Positions 16,221 through 25,206 of a stretch of DNA of 64,000 nucleotides are shown piece by piece. Numbering within the stretch: the first letter of the stretch is position 1; each line of letters begins with the position of its first letter. The notes beneath the pieces are model-generated. The model had not been told where the DNA came from. It worked only from the letters and a program-made list of their open reading frames with translations, and made no database searches. A program made the position numbers and the translations under genes. The stretch is taken from the NCBI GenBank assembly GCA_964568925.1, contig CAZMSJ010000001.1, positions 83,284 through 147,283 of the forward strand, written 5' to 3'. This stretch comes from CAYQUL01 sp964568925 (GTDB lineage Bacteria > Patescibacteriota > Microgenomatia > UBA8517).

Positions 16221-17018
16221 ATGGAAAAACCAATTAGTGGTAATTCATGGCACTTTAAAATCTACCAGTGGTGGAAAAACGAGTCTCATTTTGACAAAGA
16301 CAAACCATTAGGGTTTCGAGAAAATCTTTGCCACTATATGAGAGTGGTGTTGATTTGGGGGCCAATTGGATGGTTCTTTCAATACCCACTGTGGGGAAAG
16401 ATTCCACCTGCTTTATATGTAATTGGCGCTGGGGTTCTTGTTATGCTTGGTGTGATTGCCTCGGTTAATCCATTAGCACTTGTTGTTGGAATTGGGATGG
16501 TTGTGGCCACTATAGCGTTCATTATGGTCGCAATTTTCCTTGCAGAACTTTCAGAGCGACCAAATACGGCAGGTCGTTTTATTCGAATACTGACCTCGCC
16601 CATATCTTTTTTAATTCGCAAGTGGATGAGTTTTTTAAACACCGTTGTCGAGCCACTGCTGTTTACGAAGAATAAGTACCTTATTCATTCGTGGGTACTC
16701 TTGTACTGCCTTTTAGGTGGTGTCATAACGCTTGCATTTGGACTCGCTGGTCTCCAAACATACGTAATTGGGACTATTGTTTTGTCCTTTGCACTGGCAG
16801 CTGCTGCTGGAATTCTTGTTACCATTTTTGCGATTCATTCTACAATTGAAGGGTACAAGGAACGCAATGCAAAGCAGAACACCGTGAAGGGGATAAGCAC
16901 CGTTGGCCTGTTTCGTGCCTTTCTAAACACGAAACGAGGTTCTCGTATTTGCCCATATATTAAGCTTCCAGCAGAGGAAGGGGAGATCGTAAATGATTTA
17001 CCATCAACACCCGTCTGA
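16221..17018 (+). CDS. Polytopic membrane protein of unknown function
   Basis: A 265-residue protein. ATG 16221 is preceded by AAGGAG (16203-16208), 12 nt away, which decides against an in-frame ATG at 16086 inside purF. Hydrophilic N-terminus (SWHFKIYQWWKNESHFDKDKP), then five or more helices (about 35-100, 150-215) and a basic C-terminal tail with ICPYIKLPAE. Its end overlaps the next gene by 26 nt. Not recognised. Confidence 0.65.
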   Translation: MEKPISGNSWHFKIYQWWKNESHFDKDKPLGFRENLCHYMRVVLIWGPIGWFFQYPLWGKIPPALYVIGAGVLVMLGVIASVNPLALVVGIGMVVATIAFIMVAIFLAELSERPNTAGRFIRILTSPISFLIRKWMSFLNTVVEPLLFTKNKYLIHSWVLLYCLLGGVITLAFGLAGLQTYVIGTIVLSFALAAAAGILVTIFAIHSTIEGYKERNAKQNTVKGISTVGLFRAFLNTKRGSRICPYIKLPAEEGEIVNDLPSTPV

Positions 17019-17418
17019 TTTTAATCAGGCAGTTACCGTAATTGGGTGTTTCTTAGTGCATGATGGAAAGATCCTTCTTTTGAAGGGTGCTAAAGCTCCA
17101 CGATTTGGATTGTGGTGTGTTCCAGGTGGCGAAGTGAAAGAAGGTGAACTGGACATCGAAACACTCGTCCGTGAGGTTAAGGAGCAGACAGGACTTGAGA
17201 TCGATGGGTATTTTATTGAATGGTTTAGTCCATTTTTTGTTCGAAACCCAAAGTCTGATTTTGTCTACAAGCTCTGCCGAGTGGTTCTTCCACCAACGTC
17301 TCGTCATAGGTGGTTGCCCATACATGCTGCTTATCTCTGGCAAACACCAGAAAAAGCACTGCAATGTCTGATTGAAGATGAAGCTCATATCCTGAAGCTT
17401 TGTTACAATCTGTTTTGA
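16993..17418 (+). CDS. Nudix hydrolase
   Basis: A 141-residue protein with a nearly perfect Nudix box, GGEVKEGE then ETLVREVKEQTGL (about residues 40-62), so GxxxxxExxxxxxxREUxEExGU is satisfied except for EQ in place of EE. Preceded by LWCVPGG. Substrate not predictable. Start overlaps the 3' end of the membrane protein gene, suggesting coupling. Confidence 0.85.
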   Translation: MIYHQHPSDFNQAVTVIGCFLVHDGKILLLKGAKAPRFGLWCVPGGEVKEGELDIETLVREVKEQTGLEIDGYFIEWFSPFFVRNPKSDFVYKLCRVVLPPTSRHRWLPIHAAYLWQTPEKALQCLIEDEAHILKLCYNLF

Positions 17419-17424
17419 TACTCT

Positions 17425-17451
17425 AAGGGTCAGCTTCGCTGGCCCTTTTTT
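17425..17451 (+). terminator. Rho-independent terminator
   Basis: AGGGTCAGC/GCTGGCCCT stem with a TTC loop and TTTTTT tail. It overlaps the 3' end of the convergent SpoU gene. Confidence 0.8.
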
Positions 17452-17981
17452 GTTGTCTCAAGAGTTTCGAGAACCTTATATGCCATAACGGCTGTCGTTC
17501 CCCAGACATTAAATGATTTATTAAATCCGTACATTGGTAGCTCCACAATGACATCAACTACTTCAAGTGCTTGTTGTGTCACACCGTCACTTTCATGTCC
17601 TGCAACAAGCGCTACGGGAAAAGAAGGGGAATAGTCCTTCCACGAAATAGACCGATCACTCTGTTCAACTGCAATTGTTTGAACACCTTTTTCTTTCAAT
17701 TCAAGAATGACTTCGTAAGCTGTATCTCTCTTTTCCCAAGGTACCCAATTCTCGGTTCCAACCGCTGCTTTGTGTATTCGAGAGTTTGGTGGAAACTCCA
17801 TGTTGCCGCACAAATATACTTTTGCAGCACCGATGGCGTCAGCCAGTCGAAACATAGAACCAATGTTATATGTGTCCCAGACGTTATCTAAAACCAGATA
17901 GATTGGATTTTTGTGTCGATTTTTAATCTGTTCTTCTGTCGGGGTGAGTTTTCGAAGCTCTTTTGAGTTATATATTCCCAT
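17430..17981 (-). CDS. SpoU/TrmH-family RNA 2'-O-methyltransferase
   Basis: A 183-residue SPOUT protein. Motif 1 LDNVWDTYNIGSMFRLADAIGAAKVYL carries the N and R of the knot, motif 2 is FPVALVAGHESDGV, and motif 3 LPMYGFNKSFNVWGTTAVMAYKVLE is the SAM-binding end. Substrate (tRNA or rRNA ribose) not assignable. A TATACT -10 lies 11 nt before the ATG. Confidence 0.88.
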   Translation of the reverse strand: MGIYNSKELRKLTPTEEQIKNRHKNPIYLVLDNVWDTYNIGSMFRLADAIGAAKVYLCGNMEFPPNSRIHKAAVGTENWVPWEKRDTAYEVILELKEKGVQTIAVEQSDRSISWKDYSPSFPVALVAGHESDGVTQQALEVVDVIVELPMYGFNKSFNVWGTTAVMAYKVLETLETTKKGQRS

Positions 17982-18020
17982 AGCTAGTCAAAAGTATACA
18001 GGAAAGAAGACCTAAATCCA

Positions 18021-18050
18021 AAAAAATACTCCACGATTTCTCGTGGAGTG
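18021..18050 (-). terminator. Terminator of HAD gene
   Basis: Minus strand ACTCCACGA/TCGTGGAGT stem followed by ATTTTTT. Confidence 0.75.
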
Positions 18051-18055
18051 GACTC

Positions 18056-18796
18056 TTAGTTCCAAGGCAGTCTGCAAATTAACGGTATTACTTCCGTTAG
18101 CTCTTTAATCGCGTGTGCCCCAACTGGAAGGGTGCCTTGGCGATATAAGTTCCAACCATCTGGTTTATCTACCCAAATGAGCATATTTACCCCGCATTTT
18201 CGGGCAGGCCACATGTCTGTTAATATGCTGTCACCTATGGCAATTACCTCACTTGGTGCCACATTCAGTGCCTTAATTGCTTGTGCCCAATGTCGTTCAG
18301 TTTTGTGTTCTGACTCTGGCACAATGTGCAATTGTTCAATGTAGAAATGCAACTTGTGAGATGAAAGCTTTAAATCTGTCCATTCACCGTTGCCATGAGT
18401 GATGATTGCCAAAGGAATTTGTGATTCTTTGACTTCACGCAAAAAATCGAGCGCGCCCATACGAAGATCGGGGACCGTTTCATACACTTTCAGCATAAAA
18501 CCCAATGCATTCACTATTACCTCTTCGCTTGACCGGCCATATATCGTGACAAGTTCAACAGCAATTTTCTTCCAGTTACTTTTCTTTATTGATTCACTTG
18601 CGTAGAGCTCTTTACTTAGTCTGTGTACGTGAGCTTCAATCTCAAAGCGTGGAATGCTTGGAATTGCTGCATGTACCGTTGAACAGAAAAGCTCTATTTG
18701 ACGGGTAAAAATACGATTTGTGTGCAAAATTGTATCGTCTAGATCGCAGAGAATTACTTTCGCCTTAAGTCGCTGCATTGCGTCAGAAAAGTTCAC
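18056..18796 (-). CDS. HAD-superfamily hydrolase
   Basis: A 246-residue protein with HAD motif I LCDLDDTIL, motif II LAIITHGNG, a lysine near HKTERHW, and motif IV VIAIGDSILTDMWPARKCG. The helical insert after motif I is a C1-type cap, as in phosphoglycolate-phosphatase-like enzymes. The start is GTG at 18796, decided by AAAGGAG 7 nt upstream. Substrate unknown. Confidence 0.88.
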   Translation of the reverse strand: MNFSDAMQRLKAKVILCDLDDTILHTNRIFTRQIELFCSTVHAAIPSIPRFEIEAHVHRLSKELYASESIKKSNWKKIAVELVTIYGRSSEEVIVNALGFMLKVYETVPDLRMGALDFLREVKESQIPLAIITHGNGEWTDLKLSSHKLHFYIEQLHIVPESEHKTERHWAQAIKALNVAPSEVIAIGDSILTDMWPARKCGVNMLIWVDKPDGWNLYRQGTLPVGAHAIKELTEVIPLICRLPWN

Positions 18797-18884
18797 GGTT
18801 AACTCCTTTTTAATGTTCTGATTCTCTTAAGTTACATATAAGATTCGTGAATAGTATTCCTTTTTTGTTTAAAATACAAAAAAA

Positions 18885-18956
18885 GCTTCCGTAGCTTAAC
18901 GGATAAAGTATCAGTTTCCGGAACTGATGATAGTGGTTCGATTCCACTCGGGAGCA
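18885..18956 (+). tRNA. tRNA-Arg(CCG)
   Basis: Acceptor GCTTCCG/CGGGAGC, anticodon stem TCAGT/ACTGA with loop TTCCGGA (anticodon CCG), T-arm AGTGGTTCGATTCCACT, discriminator A, CCA not encoded. Confidence 0.92.
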
Positions 18957-18979
18957 CCTTGTGTTTGTAAACGTTTCTC

Positions 18980-19381
18980 ATGCTAGAATTATTTGTGAAA
19001 CAAACTATTCGTCCTGCTGGAGTGACAGCACTTTCTGTTTCCTCTTTCATTATCTCTGTCATAATGGGGCGCTTCGTAATTATGGCACTTCCAGCTCTTG
19101 CCTTTGGAGGAGTGGAAGATAACTCCTACGTTGTTTTCCTTTTGTTACCTCTTCTTCTTTTTGTCCTTGCTATCCATTTATGGAGAATGATGTGGTTCGC
19201 TATTTACTTATATTTGTTGAGTGGTTTGTGTGTTGGCTTCATTTCTTTTTTATTAGTTGAAAGTAAATTGCTTATGCCAAAGACAATTGAACCCAGAATT
19301 CTCCTTTCATTTATCATTTTTTACAGTCTTTATTTCCTTTGTTTTGTATACCTTCTCAAGAAGAGGAACCTTTTTCATTAA
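18980..19381 (+). CDS. Small four-helix membrane protein
   Basis: A 133-residue protein, about 70 per cent hydrophobic, with four predicted helices (about 17-38, 45-62, 67-90, 107-126) and a C-terminal KKRN. Start ATG 18980 lies 23 bp after the tRNA. Not recognised. Confidence 0.6.
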   Translation: MLELFVKQTIRPAGVTALSVSSFIISVIMGRFVIMALPALAFGGVEDNSYVVFLLLPLLLFVLAIHLWRMMWFAIYLYLLSGLCVGFISFLLVESKLLMPKTIEPRILLSFIIFYSLYFLCFVYLLKKRNLFH

Positions 19382-19441
19382 ATTGACTTCATTTTGAAAC
19401 CAGTGGTATTGTTGCGTAGTTTTACTTTAAGGAGGTTATTC

Positions 19442-19780
19442 TTGGTCATACGATTTTTTCTTGTGTTTGTTGCTCATACATTCAGAAGTGGAAGATCATA
19501 TAGTGCACTGCTTGTGGATGAAGACATTGTCTTCAACAGTACACGGACAGACAAAGACACTTTGTTGTCTTATCTAACTCTTGTAACACGTATATCTCCT
19601 GATGTGTCGCTTGTTCCGTGGTTTACAGACATAACACGAGCCAAAGCATTTGGTTCATTGCTTGTCCAGGAAGCCAAAGCCACAAATCGTTTCGTACATC
19701 AGGATGCGTTACGAAGAGAAGTCTTTACTGGCGTTTTGTATGAATTCTCTCAAAAAGGGAATCGAACGAAACGAGTGTAG
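19442..19780 (+). CDS. Hypothetical 112-aa protein with TTG start
   Basis: The near-perfect Shine-Dalgarno AAGGAGGT stands about 6 nt before TTG 19442, which fixes this start over an in-frame TTG at 19394. The N-terminal 15 residues are hydrophobic (VIRFFLVFVAHTF); the rest is soluble (LLVDEDIVFNSTRTDKDTLLSYL) and ends with basic residues. A terminator follows at once. Not recognised. Confidence 0.6.
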   Translation: MVIRFFLVFVAHTFRSGRSYSALLVDEDIVFNSTRTDKDTLLSYLTLVTRISPDVSLVPWFTDITRAKAFGSLLVQEAKATNRFVHQDALRREVFTGVLYEFSQKGNRTKRV

Positions 19781-19788
19781 TTATCTAT

Positions 19789-19819
19789 GGCACCGAAGAT
19801 CTTCGGTGCCCATTTTTTG
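19789..19819 (+). terminator. Rho-independent terminator upstream of dnaG
   Basis: Ten-bp stem GGCACCGAAG/CTTCGGTGCC with a short loop and TTTTTT. Confidence 0.8.
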
Positions 19820-19826
19820 TTTAAGG

Positions 19827-19832
19827 TATAAT
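19827..19832 (+). promoter_or_regulatory. -10 box of dnaG
   Basis: TATAAT ends 6 nt before ATG 19839, directly after the preceding terminator. Confidence 0.65.
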
Positions 19833-19838
19833 CAGGCC

Positions 19839-21578
19839 ATGCACGACCAAGTACGGGAAGTGAAAGAGAAGACAGATATAGTGGCCGTTATTGGTGAGTA
19901 TGTAAATTTAAAGCAAGCAGGTCGCCGTTTTACTGGACTCTGTCCATTCCACAAAGAAAAATCCCCATCATTTACTGTTTCTCCTGATATGCAAATGTAT
20001 AAGTGTTTTGGTTGTGGGGAAGCAGGAGACGTCTTCACTTTTTTAGAAAAACATGAGGGGATGGAATTTCGAGATGCCTTAAAGTTTCTTGCGGGTCGTG
20101 TCGGTGTCGTCCTTACTGAACCTGACTCAAAAGTTTCAAGAGAGCGTCAGTTACTCGTTGAAATAAACGAAGCAGCTGCGTCCTTTTATCACTATTTACT
20201 CAAAACCCATGTCCTTGGTGCTCCCATGAGAGCGTACCTTTCGGGGCGTGGTATTGAAGACCGAACAATTGACACCTTCCGGTTAGGTGCAGCAGCCCAG
20301 TCACCAAATGCATTGTTTACCTACCTTACGCAAAAGAAAAAGTATGCTCCTCAAATGATTGAATTAGCCGGTCTTATTTATAAGACGGAGCGAGGATACC
20401 TTGATCGGTTCCGTGGTCGTGTGATGTTTCCTATTTGTGACCATCATGGGGAAACGATAGCAGTTGCTGGTCGTATTTTGCCGCAATTTGATAATGGAAA
20501 GGTCGGAAAGTATGTCAATTCGCCAGAAACACCGATATACCACAAAGGGTCCTCTTTGTATGGAATTCATGTGACAAAAGCTGACATGAAGCGAGCTGAT
20601 ATGGCCGTTGTTGTTGAAGGAGAAATGGATTTATTATCCGCTTGGCAGGCTGGGGTAACCAACGTTGTTGCCATCAAAGGCTCTGCCTTTACGGAAGGAC
20701 AGTTAACGGTGTTGTCTCGATATGTGCGACAAACAACACTGGCCCTAGATAGTGATTTCGCCGGAAGCAATGCAGCACTTAAAGGTATCTTTTTGGCAGA
20801 GAAAATGGGAATGACGGTGAAAGTGGTACAACTGGGGGACTACAAAGATCCAGATGAGTTTGCCAAAGCTGATGCAAAAGGATTTATCATTGCGGTACGC
20901 GAAGCAATTGGCGTGTGGGATTTTATTATTGAATTTACTCTTTCAAAATTTGATGTGACAACCGGTGAGGGAGTGCGAAATGTGAGTCGAGAATTAATGC
21001 CACTTTTGGCACAGATTGAAGACAAGGTTGTTCAGGCAAGATATGTGCAGTACCTCGCGATGAGACTTAAAGTTCCGCCAGAGGCTGTTATTTCACAGTT
21101 GTCACAGACTCCTCAACAGAAATTAAGCCAGACACAGTCACTTGGTGTCTACACTCCTGAAGTACTTGATCGACGAGAAATGCTTGAAAGAAGATTGTTT
21201 GCAGCACTTATTCTCGAAAAAATAGATGCATCTACTGAGATTCTTCTTGATGATGTGTCACTTCGTGACATTTATCAAAAGTATTTAGTGTGGAGTGGAG
21301 AGAACAAGGGCAAGCCACTTTCAGAATTTGCCGTTACTCTTGAAAAAAACTATGCTGACCTTCTGTCTAATATCATTTTATCCCAAGAAGACGACATTTT
21401 AGAAACATCACTTTTGAAAAAAGAGTTGTCTCAAATTGTCTTAAGAGAGAAATTAGCGGCAGCTAGTGATGAAATTGCGGCTGCAGAACGGGCAAATGAT
21501 GAGGAGAGACTCACTCTCGCACTAAACAAACATCGTGACCTGACGGCAAAACTTGCTCAATTTACTGCTTCCTCTTGA
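19839..21578 (+). CDS. dnaG: DNA primase DnaG
   Basis: A 579-residue protein. ATG 19839 is chosen because the terminator and -10 box just upstream exclude a 63-residue N-terminal extension that is open in frame. Zinc-binding CHC2 domain with Cys35, His38, Cys56 and Cys59; catalytic core with YHKGSSLYGI; TOPRIM with VVEGEMDLLSAWQAG near 258 and LALDSDFAGSNA near 305. C-terminal helical region would contact DnaB. It makes RNA primers for chromosome replication. rpoD follows 75 bp later, the classical dnaG-rpoD arrangement. Confidence 0.95.
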   Translation: MHDQVREVKEKTDIVAVIGEYVNLKQAGRRFTGLCPFHKEKSPSFTVSPDMQMYKCFGCGEAGDVFTFLEKHEGMEFRDALKFLAGRVGVVLTEPDSKVSRERQLLVEINEAAASFYHYLLKTHVLGAPMRAYLSGRGIEDRTIDTFRLGAAAQSPNALFTYLTQKKKYAPQMIELAGLIYKTERGYLDRFRGRVMFPICDHHGETIAVAGRILPQFDNGKVGKYVNSPETPIYHKGSSLYGIHVTKADMKRADMAVVVEGEMDLLSAWQAGVTNVVAIKGSAFTEGQLTVLSRYVRQTTLALDSDFAGSNAALKGIFLAEKMGMTVKVVQLGDYKDPDEFAKADAKGFIIAVREAIGVWDFIIEFTLSKFDVTTGEGVRNVSRELMPLLAQIEDKVVQARYVQYLAMRLKVPPEAVISQLSQTPQQKLSQTQSLGVYTPEVLDRREMLERRLFAALILEKIDASTEILLDDVSLRDIYQKYLVWSGENKGKPLSEFAVTLEKNYADLLSNIILSQEDDILETSLLKKELSQIVLREKLAAASDEIAAAERANDEERLTLALNKHRDLTAKLAQFTASS

Positions 21579-21596
21579 TCCGTACAGGGTTTAGAG

Positions 21597-21602
21597 TATA
21601 AT
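21597..21602 (+). promoter_or_regulatory. -10 box of rpoD
   Basis: TATAAT about 50 nt before ATG 21653, so unlike dnaG this mRNA has a leader of roughly 45 nt. Confidence 0.5.
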
Positions 21603-21652
21603 CAGGACTAGACATCTGTTCTTCTTTTTGTGCCTCGTTTCGAGTCCAAAAT

Positions 21653-22735
21653 ATGACAACACTCAGAAAACCTAGCTTAGAACTTATCAAAAAAGGAAAA
21701 TCACAAGGGTTTATTACCCAAGAGGATATTCTTGATGTGTTTCCAGATGCAGAAAATCGACTTGCTGAACTTGATGTTTTTTACGAACAATTAATTGTTG
21801 AAGGAGTCGACGTTTTTGAATCAGTTGCGGCCGACGAAGCCGGACTTGAGAGTGCTACCGCTTCACTAGATCAGGAACTAGAAATCTTAACAAAGCTTGA
21901 AGGAACTGAGTCAACAGATCCTGTTCGCCAATACTTGCGAGAAATTGGTAAATATCCACTGTTGGATGCTGAAGAAGAAATTGAACTTGCAAAAAACTAC
22001 GAAAAGCAGAGTAAGCGAGCTAAAGATAAATTGATTGAGAGTAATCTTCGTTTGGTTGTCTCCATTGCAAAAAAATATATCGGTCGAGGACTTTCTCTCT
22101 TGGACTTAATTCAGGAAGGGAATCAGGGCTTAATTCGTGCTGTTGAAAAGTATGACTGGCGCCGTGGATTTAAGTTCTCAACCTATGCTACCTGGTGGAT
22201 TCGACAGGCAATTACTCGTGCAATTGCAGATCAAGCTCGAACAATTCGTATTCCAGTACACATGGTCGAAACAATCAACAAACTCTATAGAACAAGTCAA
22301 AAATTGATGCAAGAGTTGGGACGAGAACCAACACCAGAGGAAATTGGACAGGAGTTAGAGCTCTCAGCAGATCGTGTTCGTGAAATCTTCAAGATTTCCC
22401 AGGAAACAACATCACTAGACACAAAGGTTGGAGAAGATGAAGATTCAACATTGGGAGACTTTATTCCAGATGAATCTCAAGACTCACCAGTTGATGCTGC
22501 ATCAAAACAATTGTTGAAAGACCACCTTGAGGAAGTATTGGGAACCTTGACTGAGCGAGAAAGTAAAGTTTTGGCATTGCGATTTGGTTTGGACGGAGGA
22601 CAGGCAAGAACCTTGGAAGAAGTTGGAAAAGTTTTTGGTGTTACTCGAGAACGTATCCGACAAATTGAGGCAAAAGCACTCAGAAAGCTTCGTCATCCTT
22701 CACGACGAAAGAAGTTGCAAGATTATTTGGACTAA
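21653..22735 (+). CDS. rpoD: Primary sigma factor RpoD (sigma-70)
   Basis: A 360-residue group 1 sigma factor. Region 1.1-like N-terminus ([20 protein letters not shown]), region 1.2 [16 protein letters not shown], region 2 with [12 protein letters not shown] and the -10 recognition part [13 protein letters not shown], region 3, and region 4.2 helix-turn-helix [20 protein letters not shown]. It reads the TATAAT boxes found across the window. Shorter than E. coli RpoD because the non-conserved insert is absent. Confidence 0.95.
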   Translation: MTTLRKPSLELIKKGKSQGFITQEDILDVFPDAENRLAELDVFYEQLIVEGVDVFESVAADEAGLESATASLDQELEILTKLEGTESTDPVRQYLREIGKYPLLDAEEEIELAKNYEKQSKRAKDKLIESNLRLVVSIAKKYIGRGLSLLDLIQEGNQGLIRAVEKYDWRRGFKFSTYATWWIRQAITRAIADQARTIRIPVHMVETINKLYRTSQKLMQELGREPTPEEIGQELELSADRVREIFKISQETTSLDTKVGEDEDSTLGDFIPDESQDSPVDAASKQLLKDHLEEVLGTLTERESKVLALRFGLDGGQARTLEEVGKVFGVTRERIRQIEAKALRKLRHPSRRKKLQDYLD

Positions 22736-22827
22736 TTCTGTTTTATTTTTTTCTCTGCTCACTTTGAAAATTGCGTCTCTCCACGATATACTATCCAGGC
22801 ACTTTTGCATTTGAAGGGAGGTTCTTT

Positions 22828-23088
22828 GTGGGAACGCTCGTAATTTTTGTCATTTGGGGAGTATTGATAGCTTTATTATCAGCTGCGACTCGAAGCATGG
22901 TACGAGAAAAGTTGCCACCAGTGGGAATATATACATTACCAGTAGTTCCATTTTGTTTGTCCCTGCTTCTACTTTTGTATCATGATTTTGGAGGATTACG
23001 GAATGTTGCAATTCTCGTTGCTCTTGTTGCAATGTTTTTCTTGTACGATACTGTTTGTATTTGGATAGAAAGGAAATACCACTTCTAG
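22828..23088 (+). CDS. Small three-helix membrane protein with GTG start
   Basis: GTG 22828 is fixed by GGGAGG at about 22816-22821; an in-frame ATG at 22771 lies before the TATACT -10. The 86-residue product has three helices (about 3-22, 35-52, 57-78) and ends WIERKYHF. Not recognised. It has its own terminator. Confidence 0.6.
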   Translation: MGTLVIFVIWGVLIALLSAATRSMVREKLPPVGIYTLPVVPFCLSLLLLLYHDFGGLRNVAILVALVAMFFLYDTVCIWIERKYHF

Positions 23089-23102
23089 CCGCATTGCAGT
23101 TT

Positions 23103-23132
23103 GGCTACCCGTTTTACGGGTGGCCATTTTTT
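23103..23132 (+). terminator. Rho-independent terminator
   Basis: GGCTACCCG/CGGGTGGCC stem, TTTTA loop, then ATTTTTT. Confidence 0.8.
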
Positions 23133-23146
23133 GTAAGGATAAGGTC

Positions 23147-23491
23147 TCAATCTGTCGTTTGAGGTTTTATTTCCACCTGACGTATGGGAAACTTCATGAA
23201 TTTTTTTAGTCTCTTTGCTCTGTTTTTGATCTTATCAATTGTTAGGTTTTCAATATCAATTATTGTTCCAGAACAACTACCAATGGTGTAGGCGATAAAG
23301 CCGGGAATGTTGCTACTCACGTCTTTGGCAAGTTGCCAAATGATAAAGAAGGCGATGAAGTTTTCTAAGAAGACCACGGTAGCAGCAGCCTTGTTATTGC
23401 GTTTTGCAATAAAGGCCGTTCGTTGGGTTATCAAAAACATTTCGATAAAGCCCACAAAAAGATAGCTGGTGGTTTTTAAGAGAAAGTCCAT
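23147..23491 (-). CDS. UPF0316 (DUF5698)-like membrane protein
   Basis: A 114-residue protein. Two N-terminal helices (RTAFIAKRNNKAAATVVFLENFIAFFIIW) and then IPGFIAYTIGSCSGTIIDIEN, which fits the family pattern AYxxGxxxGxxxxIE. The usual C-terminal DUF2179 domain is missing; only a basic tail follows. AAGGAG is 13 nt upstream of the ATG. Confidence 0.65.
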   Translation of the reverse strand: MDFLLKTTSYLFVGFIEMFLITQRTAFIAKRNNKAAATVVFLENFIAFFIIWQLAKDVSSNIPGFIAYTIGSCSGTIIDIENLTIDKIKNRAKRLKKFMKFPIRQVEIKPQTTD

Positions 23492-23697
23492 TTTGAGGGG
23501 GTTCTCCTTCTTTGTTGGACACAGTTATTGGTTCCATATTGGTTGGTTTAGGCTAAAAAGACACGTGAGAATTGTGCCTGATACGCCTATTTTAGCCTAT
23601 TTGTAGGTGTTTTGGCAAATTTGCCCTTGGTTGACAAAAGAACCACAAAAACCGATAATATGCCGTTATTGACTCATGTAAGAAGGAAAGGTGTCAT

Positions 23698-23979
23698 ATG
23701 CCAGAGCTCTATATTGGTGTAATTGCATTTGCCTGGCTCGTCTTTTTTCTTGTTGTCGTGTTTTGTCTTGTACTTGTTCTTTCAGCACTTGCACTCTCCT
23801 GTGGGGTAATTCCCACACGAGTATCAACAATCTTTTTGTTTGCTTTCTTAAGTTTACTTTCTAGTTCTATGTTGTTTCGTGATGGGGGAACCTTTTTCAT
23901 AAGCTGGGCATGTTTTTTAATTCATCTCCTGCTTTTGGATGCTCCTGATACATACAATTACTTGAACGAGAAGTGGTAG
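23698..23979 (+). CDS. Small three-helix membrane protein
   Basis: A 93-residue protein starting after an AAGGAAAGG Shine-Dalgarno. Helices at about 4-36, 42-60 and 66-80; C-terminus DAPDTYNYLNEKW. Not recognised. Part of a run of similar-sized membrane proteins at 22.8-25.1 kb, each with its own terminator. Confidence 0.6.
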   Translation: MPELYIGVIAFAWLVFFLVVVFCLVLVLSALALSCGVIPTRVSTIFLFAFLSLLSSSMLFRDGGTFFISWACFLIHLLLLDAPDTYNYLNEKW

Positions 23980-23984
23980 TAAGA

Positions 23985-24012
23985 GAGCGTGCCGTTTGGC
24001 ACGCTTGTTTTT
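23985..24012 (+). terminator. Rho-independent terminator
   Basis: AGCGTGCC/GGCACGCT stem with GTTT loop and GTTTTT tail. Confidence 0.75.
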
Positions 24013-24059
24013 GTGCCCAAAAAGCAGAAGTTAGTTTTCTTTGTTTCTTTTGCTTGTTG

Positions 24060-24512
24060 TTAGAAGGAAGAAAGCCAGATTTTAGCTAGGTAGAGGGTTG
24101 TGATAATGGTCACAACGGTTAAACACTGGTTCATGATTTGAAAAATGAACCACACTGAATCATTGTGGAAAATTCTTCGTGCAGGCAGTCTCTCAACCTC
24201 ATATCTGATGATCGGGGAGAACTGTTGATTGAGCCAATACACTGTTTCTCCAATGCTTCGAACAAGCCAGAAAACTGAAAAAATGAGCCAGAACAGGATC
24301 CAATCATTTAAATACAAGGAAATAGAAGCCGCAGCTGTCCAAAAGAAACTAAAAACTAACGCATCTCCCCAGACATACATACCAAGGGGGTAGAAAAATG
24401 GTGTTTCTCCATAGGCATTCTTTCTTTTGGAACAGGCGTTAAAGGCAAGAACAAAAATTATTAAATTAAAAGTGATGACAAAGACGAGGAAGGCAACAGA
24501 AATGGCAGTCAT
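24060..24512 (-). CDS. Membrane protein of unknown function
   Basis: A 150-residue protein with four hydrophobic segments (about 4-26, 47-68, 70-92, 118-145). A TAGAAT box 11 nt before the ATG on the minus strand suggests a near-leaderless transcript. The motif YWLNQQFSPIIRYEVERLPARR lies between helices three and four. Not recognised. Confidence 0.6.
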   Translation of the reverse strand: MTAISVAFLVFVITFNLIIFVLAFNACSKRKNAYGETPFFYPLGMYVWGDALVFSFFWTAAASISLYLNDWILFWLIFSVFWLVRSIGETVYWLNQQFSPIIRYEVERLPARRIFHNDSVWFIFQIMNQCLTVVTIITTLYLAKIWLSSF

Positions 24513-24665
24513 GAGAATTTGATTCTATCAGATTGAAACTTGAGGATACAGGATAGGAAAGAGGAATAAGAATAAACCATCCAATTTAATTACCTTATAA
24601 TACTATGGTATACTTGTGTGTTTGGTTGAACGTGATTCAAAAATCCTTTAACAGAAAGGCTCGTT

Positions 24666-25073
24666 GTGAATATTCATTCACTCTACAGCAAAGTTCGTCG
24701 CCCGTTGGCAGTTCTCTGTATGTTCGTATTTGTGGTAACGGTATTTTTCGGAATGTTATTCGGCAATATGCTCCCCAGAGAGGAACGAGCAGGTGTGTTT
24801 ATTTTGTATCTTTTGTTGTTTATTCTCTGGACCTATGCTACATCAATCGGTCGATTGTTAACCTATTTTGAACATGAAAGGCGATATCGGTGGGTAAACA
24901 TATTTTCAATGATCTTTTTTGTTTGTGTATGTCTGTATGGGACTATCTTGCCGCAGGCTCCCGTTCGCTCATATGAGGGATCATATATAACCCTGAATAA
25001 TATTTTTGGGATTGCGGCAATCTTTTGGGCTTATCTGAGTGTTGCTCTTGATTTAGGTGAAATATTCTTGTGA
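24666..25073 (+). CDS. Membrane protein of unknown function, GTG start
   Basis: A 135-residue protein starting at GTG 24666, 6 nt after AGAAAGG. Four helices (about 14-36, 44-62, 76-94, 110-130) with EHERRYRW between the second and third. Not recognised. Terminator directly behind. Confidence 0.6.
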   Translation: MNIHSLYSKVRRPLAVLCMFVFVVTVFFGMLFGNMLPREERAGVFILYLLLFILWTYATSIGRLLTYFEHERRYRWVNIFSMIFFVCVCLYGTILPQAPVRSYEGSYITLNNIFGIAAIFWAYLSVALDLGEIFL

Positions 25074-25080
25074 ATCTAGT

Positions 25081-25109
25081 AGGTCAGGGTAACTCCTGGC
25101 CTCTTTTTG
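25081..25109 (+). terminator. Rho-independent terminator
   Basis: AGGTCAGG/CCTGGCCT stem with a short loop and CTTTTTG. Confidence 0.7.
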
Positions 25110-25142
25110 TGGATTAAACTTGAGGATGTAAGCTCAGAAGGG

Positions 25143-25148
25143 TATAAT
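25143..25148 (+). promoter_or_regulatory. -10 box of tRNA-Asn
   Basis: TATAAT 24 nt before the tRNA 5' end. Confidence 0.55.
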
Positions 25149-25206
25149 TCCAGTGTACTTTAAATAAAATAATCCCCTGTAGCTCAATGGCAGAGCGGTT
25201 CGCTGT